Source of the DNA: Jeotgalicoccus psychrophilus DSM 19085
Lineage (GTDB): Bacteria; Bacillota; Bacilli; Staphylococcales; Salinicoccaceae
Direction: 5' to 3'
Assembly: GCF_000425845.1 (NCBI RefSeq)
Contig: NZ_AUEF01000008.1
Location: forward strand, 1-64,000
DNA: 64,000 nucleotides
The notes under the pieces were generated by a model. That model had not been told where the DNA came from. It saw only the letters and a program-made list of their open reading frames with translations, and searched no databases. Positions 51,436 through 60,706 of the stretch are shown piece after piece. The position numbers and the translations under genes are program-made. Every line of letters starts with the position of its first letter. Position 1 is the stretch's first letter.

Positions 51436-52707
51436 TTACTCCCCCCATCCATTAGAAGATACCTTCACTTCAAGCCCTGTTAACCTTGTGATTTCTTTAA
51501 AAAATGTCCTTATGATTTCATTTTCTTCTATTGAACGTGAAAATGTAATCGTTAATTTATTGTTTACCGTGGCAGTTCCGCAGTTAATCGGACTTTTATT
51601 CGTCGGATAAAGAACGACATCCATCGAATCGGCATACGGTCTCATGGAATCAGGCAGCTGAATATTGCCAAGATTCGACACCGTGATTGTCTTCGCCCGT
51701 TCTCCAAACTGATTAAACGCGAAGCGCATCACCGGATATTTAATGAACACCGGGATGATTCTAAGCAGCAGATTGCTTTGAAATGCGACGAAACGGTTAA
51801 TGCTTTCTTGTAAAAAACTTTTATCCGTTTTTTCAATAAGCTGTTTCGTTACTTCTGTTATTACATCTTCGAACAAGACATCGTCACTCATTCTGACACC
51901 GATATTCGACACCGAGAAAAAGTTCCGGATTGAAACCGACGGGAAATGTCTTCTGAGGCTGACCGGCATCGCTACAGTAATCAGCGATGCTTTTGATTTC
52001 TCACGGTTTTTTTCCATATGAATGACCTTTATCAGCAGACTCGTTAAAAATCCTGTCAGTGATGTGCCCTGTGCTTTTGCGTAAGTATTCAATGCGCCTG
52101 CATCGACCACACCTTGAATTACATTAATGCCGGGCGGGTTAAGCTGCGTTCCTTTTAGCTGATATGCCTTTTTGTCGCTCGACGCCGGGTTTTTAACTTC
52201 CCGCGACGTTGCATACTTTTCAAAACTGTCTTCAACTTCTTCACGCTTCGGCGCCTCGTCAGGCAGCATAATTTTCTCGTCAGCTTCCACCGGTTCACCT
52301 TTCAGCGTTACATATTGGTACGCGAGCGTTTTTAAAAACTCAGCCGCACCGCCGCCGTCCGTCAGCGAGTGAAACACTTCCACCGAGATACGCTTGCCGA
52401 AATACAGCACACGGATTAAAAATGCATTATTTTCTTTTCTATCTATCGGTGCACATGGATAATCCGACTCTTTTTTCACCTGCAGCACCTGATCGTTCTG
52501 TTCTAAGAAATCCCAGAACAGCCCCTTACGCACTCTGACCGTCAGTGTCGGGAATCTCATTACAACGATATCGAGGGCTTTCTGCAGAATTTTCGGATCA
52601 ATCGTTTCGTGCAGCGTCATCGATACACGGAATACTGCAGAGTTCGATGCATTCGATACTGCATGAAAAATTTTCCCTGTATTATCTATTTTATACCACT
52701 GATCCAT
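51436..52707 (-). CDS. Condensation-domain / alcohol-acetyltransferase-like enzyme
   Basis: This 423-residue protein resembles the chloramphenicol-acetyltransferase/condensation superfamily: the active-site motif HSLTDGGG (HxxxDGG) lies near residue 108 and a second family stretch, TLTITFSRSIEENEI-like, near the end. Such enzymes move acyl groups from CoA or carriers to alcohols or amines. With the DUF6320 protein and the esterase it forms a three-gene operon; a role in making or remodelling an acyl ester or lipid is inference. The start is ATG 52707 behind GGAGGTAG. Confidence 0.75.
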   Translation of the reverse strand: MDQWYKIDNTGKIFHAVSNASNSAVFRVSMTLHETIDPKILQKALDIVVMRFPTLTVRVRKGLFWDFLEQNDQVLQVKKESDYPCAPIDRKENNAFLIRVLYFGKRISVEVFHSLTDGGGAAEFLKTLAYQYVTLKGEPVEADEKIMLPDEAPKREEVEDSFEKYATSREVKNPASSDKKAYQLKGTQLNPPGINVIQGVVDAGALNTYAKAQGTSLTGFLTSLLIKVIHMEKNREKSKASLITVAMPVSLRRHFPSVSIRNFFSVSNIGVRMSDDVLFEDVITEVTKQLIEKTDKSFLQESINRFVAFQSNLLLRIIPVFIKYPVMRFAFNQFGERAKTITVSNLGNIQLPDSMRPYADSMDVVLYPTNKSPINCGTATVNNKLTITFSRSIEENEIIRTFFKEITRLTGLEVKVSSNGWGE

Positions 52708-52768
52708 TTTACTACCTCCGCCGTGCAATTTTCATATTATTTAAATTGTATATGCTGGAGAAAAAAAA

Positions 52769-52812
52769 CAGAAGCAAAACCTACTATTAATAGTTAGCAG
52801 TTTTTGCTTCTG
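52769..52812 (-). terminator. Terminator of substrate-binding protein gene 4
   Basis: CAGAAGCAAAA pairs with TTTTGCTTCTG with an inner CTA/TAG stem; located 13 bases after the stop at 52825, in front of the acyltransferase operon. Confidence 0.75.
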
Positions 52813-52824
52813 TTTATATTTTTA

Positions 52825-54504
52825 TTACTCTGGCTGTTCTTCCAATGTTACTGTTCTGAAGTCAGGCTTACCGAGAGCTCCTGGATCAAAGTTTTTAACT
52901 TCTGTACGGTGAGCTTGCGGTCCCTGAGCTTGTCTGATGAATATAGAAGGCTGTTCTTCGACGAGAATTTCATCGACCTGCTTATAAATTTCTGCACGTT
53001 TTTCTGTATCTGACTCCTTGCGCCCGGCTTCAAGCAGTTTATCGACTTCTTCGTTATCAAAGAATGCACGGTTTCCGCCCGAACCTTTCATCGAGGAGTG
53101 GAACAGCGGCCATAAGCCCTGATCCGGGTCTCCTACTGCGTTCGGCCAGCCGAGAATAAATAAATCATGCTCGCCGTTCGATATTGCTTCGAGATACGTC
53201 CCCCACTCAAGCTGTTCTACTTCCAGGTTAATGCCGATGTCTTTCAGCTCTTCCTGCATCAGTATCGCGATATCGACACGTTCCGGCACATCGTTCGTCA
53301 GGATTTTCAAATCCAAACCATCGTCGTAGCCCGCTTCCTTCATTAACTCTTTTGCACGCTCAGGATTATGTTCAAGGTCTTCCAAGTCCTCGTTATAGCC
53401 GAGTACTTCTTCCTGCAGCGCACCTTTCATCGTGCGCCCCTGCCCGTAATAGACACCTTCCATAATCGCTTCTTTATCGACCATATGACCAATTGCCTGA
53501 CGCACTCTTTTATCTTTAAGTGCACCTTTTTCTGTATTCATGCCGATGTATTCATTTGAAATGTTATAAATGCCTTCTTCAGTTATTAATTCCGGATTGC
53601 TTGCCAATCTGTCCCACTGCGAGTTTTCAATACCGTAAATAAAGTGAGACTGTCCTGTTTCAAGCTCCGCAATACGCGCGGTCGCTTCTGTGACTACTTT
53701 AAATGTCAGCGTATCGATTTTTGCCGGTTCCTGCCAGTAGTCATCATATCGTTCAACGACAACTGATTCACCCGGTGTTCTCGACTGGAACTTCATGTAG
53801 CCCGTTCCAACCGGTTTCTGTTCGATTACTGCCCCTGTATCCGCGCCGATTGCATTGGCAGTCTCCTCAAATTCTTCGCCGCCTGCAGCGCGGAGTTCGT
53901 AATATTCATCTACAGTCATATCAAGTCCTGCCTGGTCGATAGCATTCTGATAGTCTTCATCTATTACTTCCTTAGAGACGATACCGCCGGCATCATGCGC
54001 CAGATAGTTCGGCAGTGCTGCGAACGGATATTCCGTCACAACTTCTACTGTATAATCGTCAATCACGTTAATTTCAGTAATCATTTCAAAAATATTCGCG
54101 CGCGATGACGCAACAGCGGGGTCAACGATACGTTCGATGCTCGCCTTAAATGCTTCTCCATTAAAATCCGTGCCATCATGGAACTTTACGTCATCTCTCA
54201 GACTGAATTCCCAGGTTGTGTCATTGACCTGCTCAAAGTCTGTTGCCAGTGTCATTTCCGGCTCCATATTTTCGTCTATATCAAATAACCCTTCATATAA
54301 TACGTCTCTGCGCTGATCTGACGGCAGATCATTTTGTCCTGCCGGATCAAGCGAGGAGGTATCACTCGCATATGATGCAATGAAATCTCCCCCTGAAGTA
54401 TTCGTTTCGCCGTCTTCACCTGCAACTTCCACATTTGCATCACTCGTACATGCCGCAAGCCCCAGTGCCATTGCAGCGATTGTTAAACGTTTGAAATACT
54501 TCAT
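52825..54504 (-). CDS. Peptide-type ABC transporter substrate-binding lipoprotein 4
   Basis: This 559-residue family-5 solute-binding lipoprotein (Cys19 in GLAACTSDANVE) is very similar to protein 5 directly upstream, for example SSLDPAGQNDLPSDQRR and KPVGTGYM. Only 45 bases separate the two genes and no terminator is seen, so they are probably one transcript. It may supply ligands to the divergent importer at 56525-60482. Substrate unknown. Confidence 0.88.
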   Translation of the reverse strand: MKYFKRLTIAAMALGLAACTSDANVEVAGEDGETNTSGGDFIASYASDTSSLDPAGQNDLPSDQRRDVLYEGLFDIDENMEPEMTLATDFEQVNDTTWEFSLRDDVKFHDGTDFNGEAFKASIERIVDPAVASSRANIFEMITEINVIDDYTVEVVTEYPFAALPNYLAHDAGGIVSKEVIDEDYQNAIDQAGLDMTVDEYYELRAAGGEEFEETANAIGADTGAVIEQKPVGTGYMKFQSRTPGESVVVERYDDYWQEPAKIDTLTFKVVTEATARIAELETGQSHFIYGIENSQWDRLASNPELITEEGIYNISNEYIGMNTEKGALKDKRVRQAIGHMVDKEAIMEGVYYGQGRTMKGALQEEVLGYNEDLEDLEHNPERAKELMKEAGYDDGLDLKILTNDVPERVDIAILMQEELKDIGINLEVEQLEWGTYLEAISNGEHDLFILGWPNAVGDPDQGLWPLFHSSMKGSGGNRAFFDNEEVDKLLEAGRKESDTEKRAEIYKQVDEILVEEQPSIFIRQAQGPQAHRTEVKNFDPGALGKPDFRTVTLEEQPE

Positions 54505-54549
54505 ATTATATATCCCCCTGGATTATCTCTATTTTTTTATGAAAAACTC

Positions 54550-56232
54550 CTACTGCTCATTAATAGTGACATTTCTAAAATCAGGTTTATTGAAGTGGCT
54601 GATGTAGAGCCCTTCGACTTCAGTACGTGCAGCATTCGCACTTTGTGACTGTCTGATAAAGACTGCCGGCTGTTCTTCTACGAGAATTTTATCGATTTCC
54701 TGATAAATTTCTTCCCGTTTAGCGTCGTCCAATTCTCTGCGTCCCTGTTCAAGCAGTTCATCGACTTCAGCATTATCAAAGAACGAACGGTTGCCTGCCG
54801 TGCCCTGCATGGATGAATGGAACAGCGGCCAAATGCCCTGATCCGGATCACCGACAGGATTCGGCCATCCTAAGATGAAGAGATCGTGTTCACCGTTTGA
54901 GACTGCTTCTAAGTACGCGCCCCACTCAAGCTGTTCGATGCTTAAATTAATACCTACTTCTTTCAGTTCTTCCTGCAGATAAATTGCAAGATCGACACGT
55001 TCAGGTGTGTCATTTGTCATAATCGTCAAGTCAAAGCCGTCGCCGTAGCCTGCTTCTTCAAGCAGTTCTTTCGCACGTTCCGGGTTGTACTCCAGATCTT
55101 CAAGATCTTCGTTATAGCCTAAAATTTCTTCCTGCAGTGCGCCTTTCATCGTCCGGCCGACACCGTAATAGATACCTTCCATAATCGTATCTTTGTCGAC
55201 CATATGGCCGATTGCCTGACGCACTCTCTTATCTTCCAGCGGTCCTTTTTGTGTATTCATACCGACGTATTCATTAGACAGGTTATACACCGGATGTGTT
55301 TCCATCTCCGGATGGTTTTCTATCCGTTCCCACTGCGCATTATCAAACCCTTGTATGAAGTGAGACTGTCCGCTTTCAAGCTCAGCGATTCTTGAGGCAT
55401 CTTCTGCAACGACTTTAAAAGTAATCGTGTCGAGTTTCGCAGGCTCATCCCAGTAGTCGTCAAATCGTTCAACGACTACATTTTCTCCCGGTGAGCGTGA
55501 CTGGAATTGCATATAGCCTGTACCGACAGGTTTCTGTTCAACAATCGTTCCTGTCGCTCTTCCGACCTCGTTAGCTGTTTCTTCATATTCTGCGCCGCCA
55601 GCTGCACGCTGTTCGTAGAACTCATCGAGTGTCATATCGAGCTCCGCTTCGTCGAGTGCATTCTGGTAGTCTTCATCGATTACTGCTTTGGAGACCATGC
55701 CGCCGGCATCATGTGCCAGATAGTTCGGCAGTGCCGCAAATGGATATTCAGTAATAATTTCAACTGTATAATCATCAACGACATTAATTTCTTCAATCAT
55801 TTCAAAAATATTCGCCCGTGATGATGCTACTGCCGGGTCAACAATTCTTTCGATATTCGCTTTGACCGCTTCTGCATTTAATTCAGTTCCGTCATGGAAC
55901 TGAACACCTTCACGCAGATTAAAGACCCACGTTGTCTCAGCTGTCTGCTCGTAATCTGTCGCAAGACGGGGTTCCGGCTCCAGCTCATCATTTAAATAAA
56001 GGAGTCCTTCATAAATGACATTTCTGCGCTGGTCGGACGGCAAATCGTTCTGCCCTGCCGGATCAAGTGATGAAACATCTGTTGCATATGAAGCAACCAG
56101 ATCTCCGCCGGTACTCGTTTCTTCTGTATTCCCTTCTTCATCAGTGACCTCGACATCCGAGTCACTCGTACAAGCTGCCATTATTATCATAAGTGCAGCC
56201 ATCAATAGATATGTATAATATTTATTAGCCAA
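54550..56232 (-). CDS. Peptide-type ABC transporter substrate-binding lipoprotein 5
   Basis: This 560-residue family-5 solute-binding lipoprotein (Cys21 in IIMAACTSDSDVEV) has the same SSLDPAGQNDLPSDQRR stretch as protein 4. The start is TTG 56232 behind GGAGGC, since a signal peptide then begins properly (MANKYYTYLLM). It is the gene nearest and divergent to the permease operon, so it is the best candidate for the cognate receptor. The 293-base divergent region holds a cre site and dyads. Confidence 0.88.
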   Translation of the reverse strand: MANKYYTYLLMAALMIIMAACTSDSDVEVTDEEGNTEETSTGGDLVASYATDVSSLDPAGQNDLPSDQRRNVIYEGLLYLNDELEPEPRLATDYEQTAETTWVFNLREGVQFHDGTELNAEAVKANIERIVDPAVASSRANIFEMIEEINVVDDYTVEIITEYPFAALPNYLAHDAGGMVSKAVIDEDYQNALDEAELDMTLDEFYEQRAAGGAEYEETANEVGRATGTIVEQKPVGTGYMQFQSRSPGENVVVERFDDYWDEPAKLDTITFKVVAEDASRIAELESGQSHFIQGFDNAQWERIENHPEMETHPVYNLSNEYVGMNTQKGPLEDKRVRQAIGHMVDKDTIMEGIYYGVGRTMKGALQEEILGYNEDLEDLEYNPERAKELLEEAGYGDGFDLTIMTNDTPERVDLAIYLQEELKEVGINLSIEQLEWGAYLEAVSNGEHDLFILGWPNPVGDPDQGIWPLFHSSMQGTAGNRSFFDNAEVDELLEQGRRELDDAKREEIYQEIDKILVEEQPAVFIRQSQSANAARTEVEGLYISHFNKPDFRNVTINEQ

Positions 56233-56360
56233 TTTACAGCCTCCATTATTGTGATACACTCAATTCATAGGAATCTTGTATGTATTATAATCCAGATTAT
56301 AGCACTAGGAATTAAAAAGATGCAACCGTTAATTTTTACTCAAACCCTTGATATATATAA

Positions 56361-56375
56361 GGAAACGCTTTCAAT
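56361..56375 (-). promoter_or_regulatory. cre site (CcpA) between SBP5 and the importer operon
   Basis: On the minus strand TTGAAAGCGTTTCCT fits WTGNAANCGNWNNCW at every fixed position. It lies between two divergent transport units and could repress either or both in the presence of a good carbon source. Confidence 0.6.
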
Positions 56376-56407
56376 ATGTTGAGTTTTGCGAATATTGGCA
56401 GTAAAAA

Positions 56408-56455
56408 GTATAGACGAATGGGATTCATTCTTGTTATAGTCTATACATCGATGTA
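56408..56455 (+). promoter_or_regulatory. Nested inverted repeats in the importer promoter
   Basis: Three dyads overlap: GTATAGAC (56408-56415) with GTCTATAC (56439-56446), GAATG/CATTC between them, and a perfect 12 bp palindrome TACATCGATGTA (56444-56455). A TATAGT -10-like box falls in the right arm. These look like binding sites of an unknown regulator of the importer operon. Confidence 0.5.
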
Positions 56456-56524
56456 TTATCAATAAATATGTCTGAAATTTTTAGATTTATCTTAATATTC
56501 AGTTTCAAGAGGGGGTTAAGTTGT

Positions 56525-57433
56525 ATGTCCAATATACAACCAAGTCAGGTTCCAGTAACAAAACCTGCCAATCGTAGACTCGACAATTTCAAAGACTTCT
56601 ATAAGAAGCTTCGAAAGAACAAAGCAGCACTCGTCGGTCTTTACGTATTGGTATTTTTATTTTTCGTTTCAATCTTTGGTGCGCTGGACGCCAACTATAA
56701 TATACTAGGCGTCAATTCAAACGCGACCAACCTTACCGATAAACTGCTGGGTCCTTCAGCGCAATACTGGTTTGGTACAGATCACCTGGGCCGCGATATC
56801 TTTTATCGTATTCTTCACGGAATGTACATAACACTGGGTGTAGGTTTTGCAGCAACCTTTATGGCTGCTATAGTCGGGGTGCCAATCGGTCTCCTCGCAG
56901 GATACTTCGGCGGATGGCTTGATACAGTCATCATGCGCCTGATGGACGTTCTTCTTGCGTTCCCCGGTATCTTACTTGCACTTGCAATTGTAAGTGTACT
57001 TGGCGGAAGCACATTCAACGTAACTGTGGCCATCGCAATCGGGGCGCTGCCGCAGTTCGCACGTATCGTCCGCGGTTCAACGCTGACAACGCGCAAACTC
57101 GAATACATTGATGCAATCAGAGCACTTGGTGCACGTGACGGAAAAATTATATTCCAGCATATTCTGCCGAATATAATGTCTCCGATTATCGTTAACACAA
57201 CTTTATTTGTCGCAACAGCGATTCTTTCAGCAGCTGGTCTGTCGTTCCTAGGATTAGGAGTACAGCCGCCGACGCCTGAGTGGGGAGCTATGCTTAACGA
57301 CGGACGTAACTACATGTATCAGGCAGCACACATTACGTTCTTCCCTGGTATGATGATCGTTATCGTAGTACTCGCATTTAACTTGTTTGGGGACGGTTTG
57401 AGAGACGCTCTCGATCCGAAGGCCAAAAAATAG
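56525..57433 (+). CDS. Oligopeptide-type ABC importer permease (DppC/OppC family)
   Basis: This 302-residue permease has an N-terminal cytoplasmic stretch and six hydrophobic segments. Family features are FGTDHLGRDIFYRILHG (about 76-92) and the EAA loop IRALGARDGKIIFQHILPN that docks the ATPase. ATG 56525 with GAGGGGGTTAAG upstream is chosen; an earlier in-frame ATG (56468) lies in the promoter. It is the first gene of the importer operon, so the order is C-B-D-F, while B-C-D-F is the common order. Confidence 0.9.
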   Translation: MSNIQPSQVPVTKPANRRLDNFKDFYKKLRKNKAALVGLYVLVFLFFVSIFGALDANYNILGVNSNATNLTDKLLGPSAQYWFGTDHLGRDIFYRILHGMYITLGVGFAATFMAAIVGVPIGLLAGYFGGWLDTVIMRLMDVLLAFPGILLALAIVSVLGGSTFNVTVAIAIGALPQFARIVRGSTLTTRKLEYIDAIRALGARDGKIIFQHILPNIMSPIIVNTTLFVATAILSAAGLSFLGLGVQPPTPEWGAMLNDGRNYMYQAAHITFFPGMMIVIVVLAFNLFGDGLRDALDPKAKK

Positions 57434-57445
57434 GAGGAGGATATC

Positions 57446-58366
57446 ATGACTAAATTTATAGTTCGCAGATTATTTCAGCTTATTCCCGTGCTCCTCGGAG
57501 TTACGGTACTCGTGTTCAGTCTGATGCACCTCACTCCAGGTAACCCAGCTGTTATTATGGCAGGGGAAAGTGCGCCGGAAGCTACTGTAAAAGCGATTGA
57601 GGCAAGACTCGGGTTAAATGACCCGCTTTACGAGCAATATTTCAGATTCTTAGGGAACGCGGCACAGCTGGACTTCGGTTCATCTATCCGTGACAACATT
57701 CCCGTCTTTGACCATATAAGTGCACGTTTTGCTATTACTCTTGAATTATCTGTAATGGCTATGATCTTCAGTGTTTTCTGGGGTCTGTTAGCTGGTATTA
57801 TTTCTGCAGTAAGAAGATATACTTTTGAAGACGTTGCAATGATGGTTGTTGCACTGTTCGGTCTGTCAATGCCAAACTTCTGGCTTGGACTCATGTTAAT
57901 TCAATGGTTTGCAATTGAATTCCAGATCTTTAAACCTACGGGCTGGGGCAGTCTTGAACAAAACGTCCTGCCGGTTATTACGCTCGGTACAGCCGGTGCT
58001 GCTATAATCGCACGTATGACACGAAGCAGCATGCTCGATGTAATTGATCAGGATTACATACGTACTGCACGCGCCAAAGGCGTTAAAGAAGGTTCAGTTA
58101 TTTTACGCCACGCACTTAAAAATGCGATGATTCCTGTAATTACTGTAATCGGTATTCAATTCGGTTCATTCCTTGCAGGTTCTGTACTTACAGAAAGTGT
58201 ATTCGCAATTAACGGTCTCGGAAGATTGATCATCGATTCAATCCTTCAGCGTGACTTCCCTGTCGTCCAGGGCGCAATACTGGTTATTGCGGTAGTATTC
58301 GTTATTGTTAACCTGGTCGTTGATATAACCTACAGACTGCTTAACAAACGAGTGGACTTAAACTAA
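57446..58366 (+). CDS. Oligopeptide-type ABC importer permease (DppB/OppB family)
   Basis: This 306-residue permease partner starts MTKFIVRRLFQLIPVLLGVT, the standard opening of DppB/OppB, and has MHLTPGNPA, six hydrophobic segments and the EAA loop RAKGVKEGSVILRHALKN. It forms the pore with the C-type permease. It lies 12 bases after the first gene and has an AGGAGGA ribosome site. Confidence 0.92.
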   Translation: MTKFIVRRLFQLIPVLLGVTVLVFSLMHLTPGNPAVIMAGESAPEATVKAIEARLGLNDPLYEQYFRFLGNAAQLDFGSSIRDNIPVFDHISARFAITLELSVMAMIFSVFWGLLAGIISAVRRYTFEDVAMMVVALFGLSMPNFWLGLMLIQWFAIEFQIFKPTGWGSLEQNVLPVITLGTAGAAIIARMTRSSMLDVIDQDYIRTARAKGVKEGSVILRHALKNAMIPVITVIGIQFGSFLAGSVLTESVFAINGLGRLIIDSILQRDFPVVQGAILVIAVVFVIVNLVVDITYRLLNKRVDLN

Positions 58367-58381
58367 GAAGGAGTGAAAATC

Positions 58382-59389
58382 ATGTCAGAAGAAATGATTC
58401 TCGATATACAAGATCTCCGTACTTCCTTCTTCGTTGATTCCAACGAAGTAAAGGCTGTCGATGGAGTGACATTCCAGGTACCTAAAGGTAAAACTTTAGG
58501 TATCGTTGGAGAGAGTGGTTCAGGAAAAAGTATTTCTGCCCTCTCAGTACTAAGACTAATTGAAAGCCCCGGCGAAATTATCGGAGGCAGTATTAAATAT
58601 AAAGGTGAAGATTTAACGAAAGTTAAAAACTCACGCATGCGCCAAATTCGCGGTAATGAAATCTCAATGATTTTCCAGGAACCGATGACATCGCTTAACC
58701 CGACATTTACAATCGGTCAGCAGCTCCGTGAGTCTTATAAAATTCACGAAGGTCTTGGTAAGAAAGCCGGTACAAAACGCGCGATTGAAATGCTTGAACT
58801 CGTTGGTATTCCTTCACCGGAAAAACGCGTTAATCAGTACCCGTTCGAACTGTCAGGCGGTATGAGACAGCGTGTCATGATCGCAATGGCTTTAGCATGT
58901 AAGCCTGAGCTTTTAATCGCTGATGAGCCGACTACAGCACTTGACGTAACAATACAGGCACAGATTCTTGAACTGATTAAAGAACTTCAGGAAGAAATCG
59001 GCATGAGTGTTGTAATGATCACACATGACCTTGGTGTCGTTGCTGAAACTTGTGACTACGTTGCTGTAATGTACGCTGGTAAAGTTGTTGAATTCGCTGA
59101 CGTTTATACATTATTTGAAAATCCGAAACACCCTTATACAGTTGGATTATTAAATTCACTGCCTCGTCACGATAAAGCGCAGGATGAGCTTATTCCAATC
59201 AAAGGTAACGTACCTGCACCAAATGAAATGCCGTCAGGCTGCCGTTTTGCACCCCGCTGTCCTTTCGCATCGGATATTTGCAACACGCTGCCTGAGCTCG
59301 AAGTTCAGGAAGACGGCAACGAAGTCAGATGCTGGATTCATACTGAGCAGTGGGACGGAGATAAGGAGGTACAATTAAATGCCAAGTAA
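58382..59389 (+). CDS. Oligopeptide-type ABC importer ATPase (DppD/OppD family)
   Basis: This 335-residue ATPase energises import. Walker [10 protein letters not shown]-loop [14 protein letters not shown], signature LSGGMRQRV, Walker [13 protein letters not shown] and a switch His in MITHDLGVV are all intact. The C-terminal cysteine-rich part ([14 protein letters not shown]) is the family's Fe-S or metal-site region. The start is ATG 58382 with AAGGAGTG; an in-frame ATG at 58373 is less well placed. It overlaps the next gene by 11 bases. Confidence 0.93.
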   Translation: MSEEMILDIQDLRTSFFVDSNEVKAVDGVTFQVPKGKTLGIVGESGSGKSISALSVLRLIESPGEIIGGSIKYKGEDLTKVKNSRMRQIRGNEISMIFQEPMTSLNPTFTIGQQLRESYKIHEGLGKKAGTKRAIEMLELVGIPSPEKRVNQYPFELSGGMRQRVMIAMALACKPELLIADEPTTALDVTIQAQILELIKELQEEIGMSVVMITHDLGVVAETCDYVAVMYAGKVVEFADVYTLFENPKHPYTVGLLNSLPRHDKAQDELIPIKGNVPAPNEMPSGCRFAPRCPFASDICNTLPELEVQEDGNEVRCWIHTEQWDGDKEVQLNAK

Positions 59390-60482
59390 ACCATTATTAA
59401 ATGTTGAAAACCTGGAGCAGCACTTCCCGATTAAAGGTGGATTTTTAGGACGTACAGTCAATCACGTCAAAGCTGTTGACGGAATTACTTTCTCAATCGA
59501 TAAAGGTGAAACTGTTGCAGTTGTTGGTGAGTCAGGCTGCGGTAAATCAACTACAGGACGTGCCATTCTTCGTCTTGATGAGCCGACTGCCGGTAAAGTT
59601 GAATTCGAAGGACAGGACGTTCTTGCAATGTCGAAAGACGAAATGCGCAAGATGAGAAAAGATATGCAGATTATTTTCCAGGATCCTTACGCATCATTAA
59701 ACCCTCGTAAAACTGTCAGACAGACGTTATGGGAAGCGATGGATATTCAAAAAGTTGTGCCTCGTAAAGAGCGTAATAACCGTATTATTGAATTAATGGA
59801 AACTGTAGGACTGCAGAAGCACCAGATCGACCGCTATCCTCATGAATTCTCAGGCGGACAGCGTCAGCGTATCGGTATTGCACGTGCACTGTCAGTTAAC
59901 CCTAAACTCATCATTTGTGATGAAGCAGTATCTGCTCTGGACGTATCAATCCAGGCTCAGGTCCTTAACCTGCTAAAGAGATTACAGCGCGAGCTCGGTT
60001 TAACTTATCTCTTTATCTCGCATGACCTTGGTGTTGTCCGCCATATCGCTGACCGCATCATCGTTATGTACTTAGGTAAAATCGTTGAGGTTGGAGATAC
60101 AGAATCGATCTTCGAAAACCCTCAGCACCCGTACACGAAAGCATTATTATCAGCAATACCTGTACCGGATCCACGTAAAAAAGCGCAGCGTATTTTCCTG
60201 CGCGGCGACGTTCCGTCACCAATTGATCCGCCGACAGGCTGCCGCTTCCATACAAGATGTCCATTCGCGACAGATTACTGCCGTACGGAACAACCTGTAC
60301 TGGAGCAAAAAGATACAGAAACTGAAGGCTTCCACAATGTTGCATGTCATTACGCATTAGACATTCAAAGAGGAAAACACGATCCGCAGTACGAAATGTA
60401 CAACGTTCGTGAAATACTCGATGAAGAAGGCGAAGATGCAGCAACAGAAGACAAAGCTGAATATACAAAAACTGAGAAGTAA
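59379..60482 (+). CDS. Oligopeptide-type ABC importer ATPase (DppF/OppF family)
   Basis: This 367-residue second ATPase has Walker A GESGCGKST, IIFQDPYASLNPRKT, signature FSGGQRQRI, Walker B LIICDEAVSALD (Ala where Pro-Thr is usual, common in DppF/OppF) and LFISHDLGVV. The C-terminal cysteine region (CRFHTRCPFATDYC) is present, with a longer acidic tail. It is the last gene of the operon, followed by a strong terminator. No binding protein is inside the operon, so one or more of the five separate lipoproteins must serve it. Confidence 0.93.
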   Translation: MPSKPLLNVENLEQHFPIKGGFLGRTVNHVKAVDGITFSIDKGETVAVVGESGCGKSTTGRAILRLDEPTAGKVEFEGQDVLAMSKDEMRKMRKDMQIIFQDPYASLNPRKTVRQTLWEAMDIQKVVPRKERNNRIIELMETVGLQKHQIDRYPHEFSGGQRQRIGIARALSVNPKLIICDEAVSALDVSIQAQVLNLLKRLQRELGLTYLFISHDLGVVRHIADRIIVMYLGKIVEVGDTESIFENPQHPYTKALLSAIPVPDPRKKAQRIFLRGDVPSPIDPPTGCRFHTRCPFATDYCRTEQPVLEQKDTETEGFHNVACHYALDIQRGKHDPQYEMYNVREILDEEGEDAATEDKAEYTKTEK

Positions 60483-60487
60483 TCGAA

Positions 60488-60514
60488 GAGAACCCCGCTT
60501 GTGCGGGGTTCTCT
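60488..60514 (+). terminator. Terminator of the importer operon
   Basis: AGAGAACCCCGC pairs with GCGGGGTTCTCT around a four-base loop, followed by TTTT, six bases after the stop. Confidence 0.92.
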
Positions 60515-60542
60515 TTTTGATTGGAAATGCATGCAGCATAGC

Positions 60543-60706
60543 ATCCGAAGCCCGTCTCCAGTCCCGTGAAGGGTTCCGGCAGTATCCGAAGCCCGTCTTC
60601 AATCCTGTGAAGGGTTCCGGCAACATCCGAAGCCCGTCTCCAGTCCCGTGAAGGGTTCCGGCAGTATCCGAAGCCCGTCTTCAATCCCGTGAAGGGTTCC
60701 GGCACT
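60543..60706. repeat. Intergenic tandem array R5, 41 bp period
   Basis: Units start at 60543, 60584, 60625 and 60666, exactly 41 bases apart, alternating between a CTCCAGTCCC and a CTTCAATCC(C/T) loop version. Each folds as GAAGCCC, 17-base loop, GGGTTC. It is the reverse complement of the type a unit of R4. It lies between the convergent importer operon and DUF456 gene, between their two terminators. Confidence 0.9.

Noticed and set aside
60064-60705. 213-residue minus-strand open frame over the end of the DppF gene and array R5
   Set aside because: It is antisense to a well-conserved ATPase gene and its first part is only repeat units.
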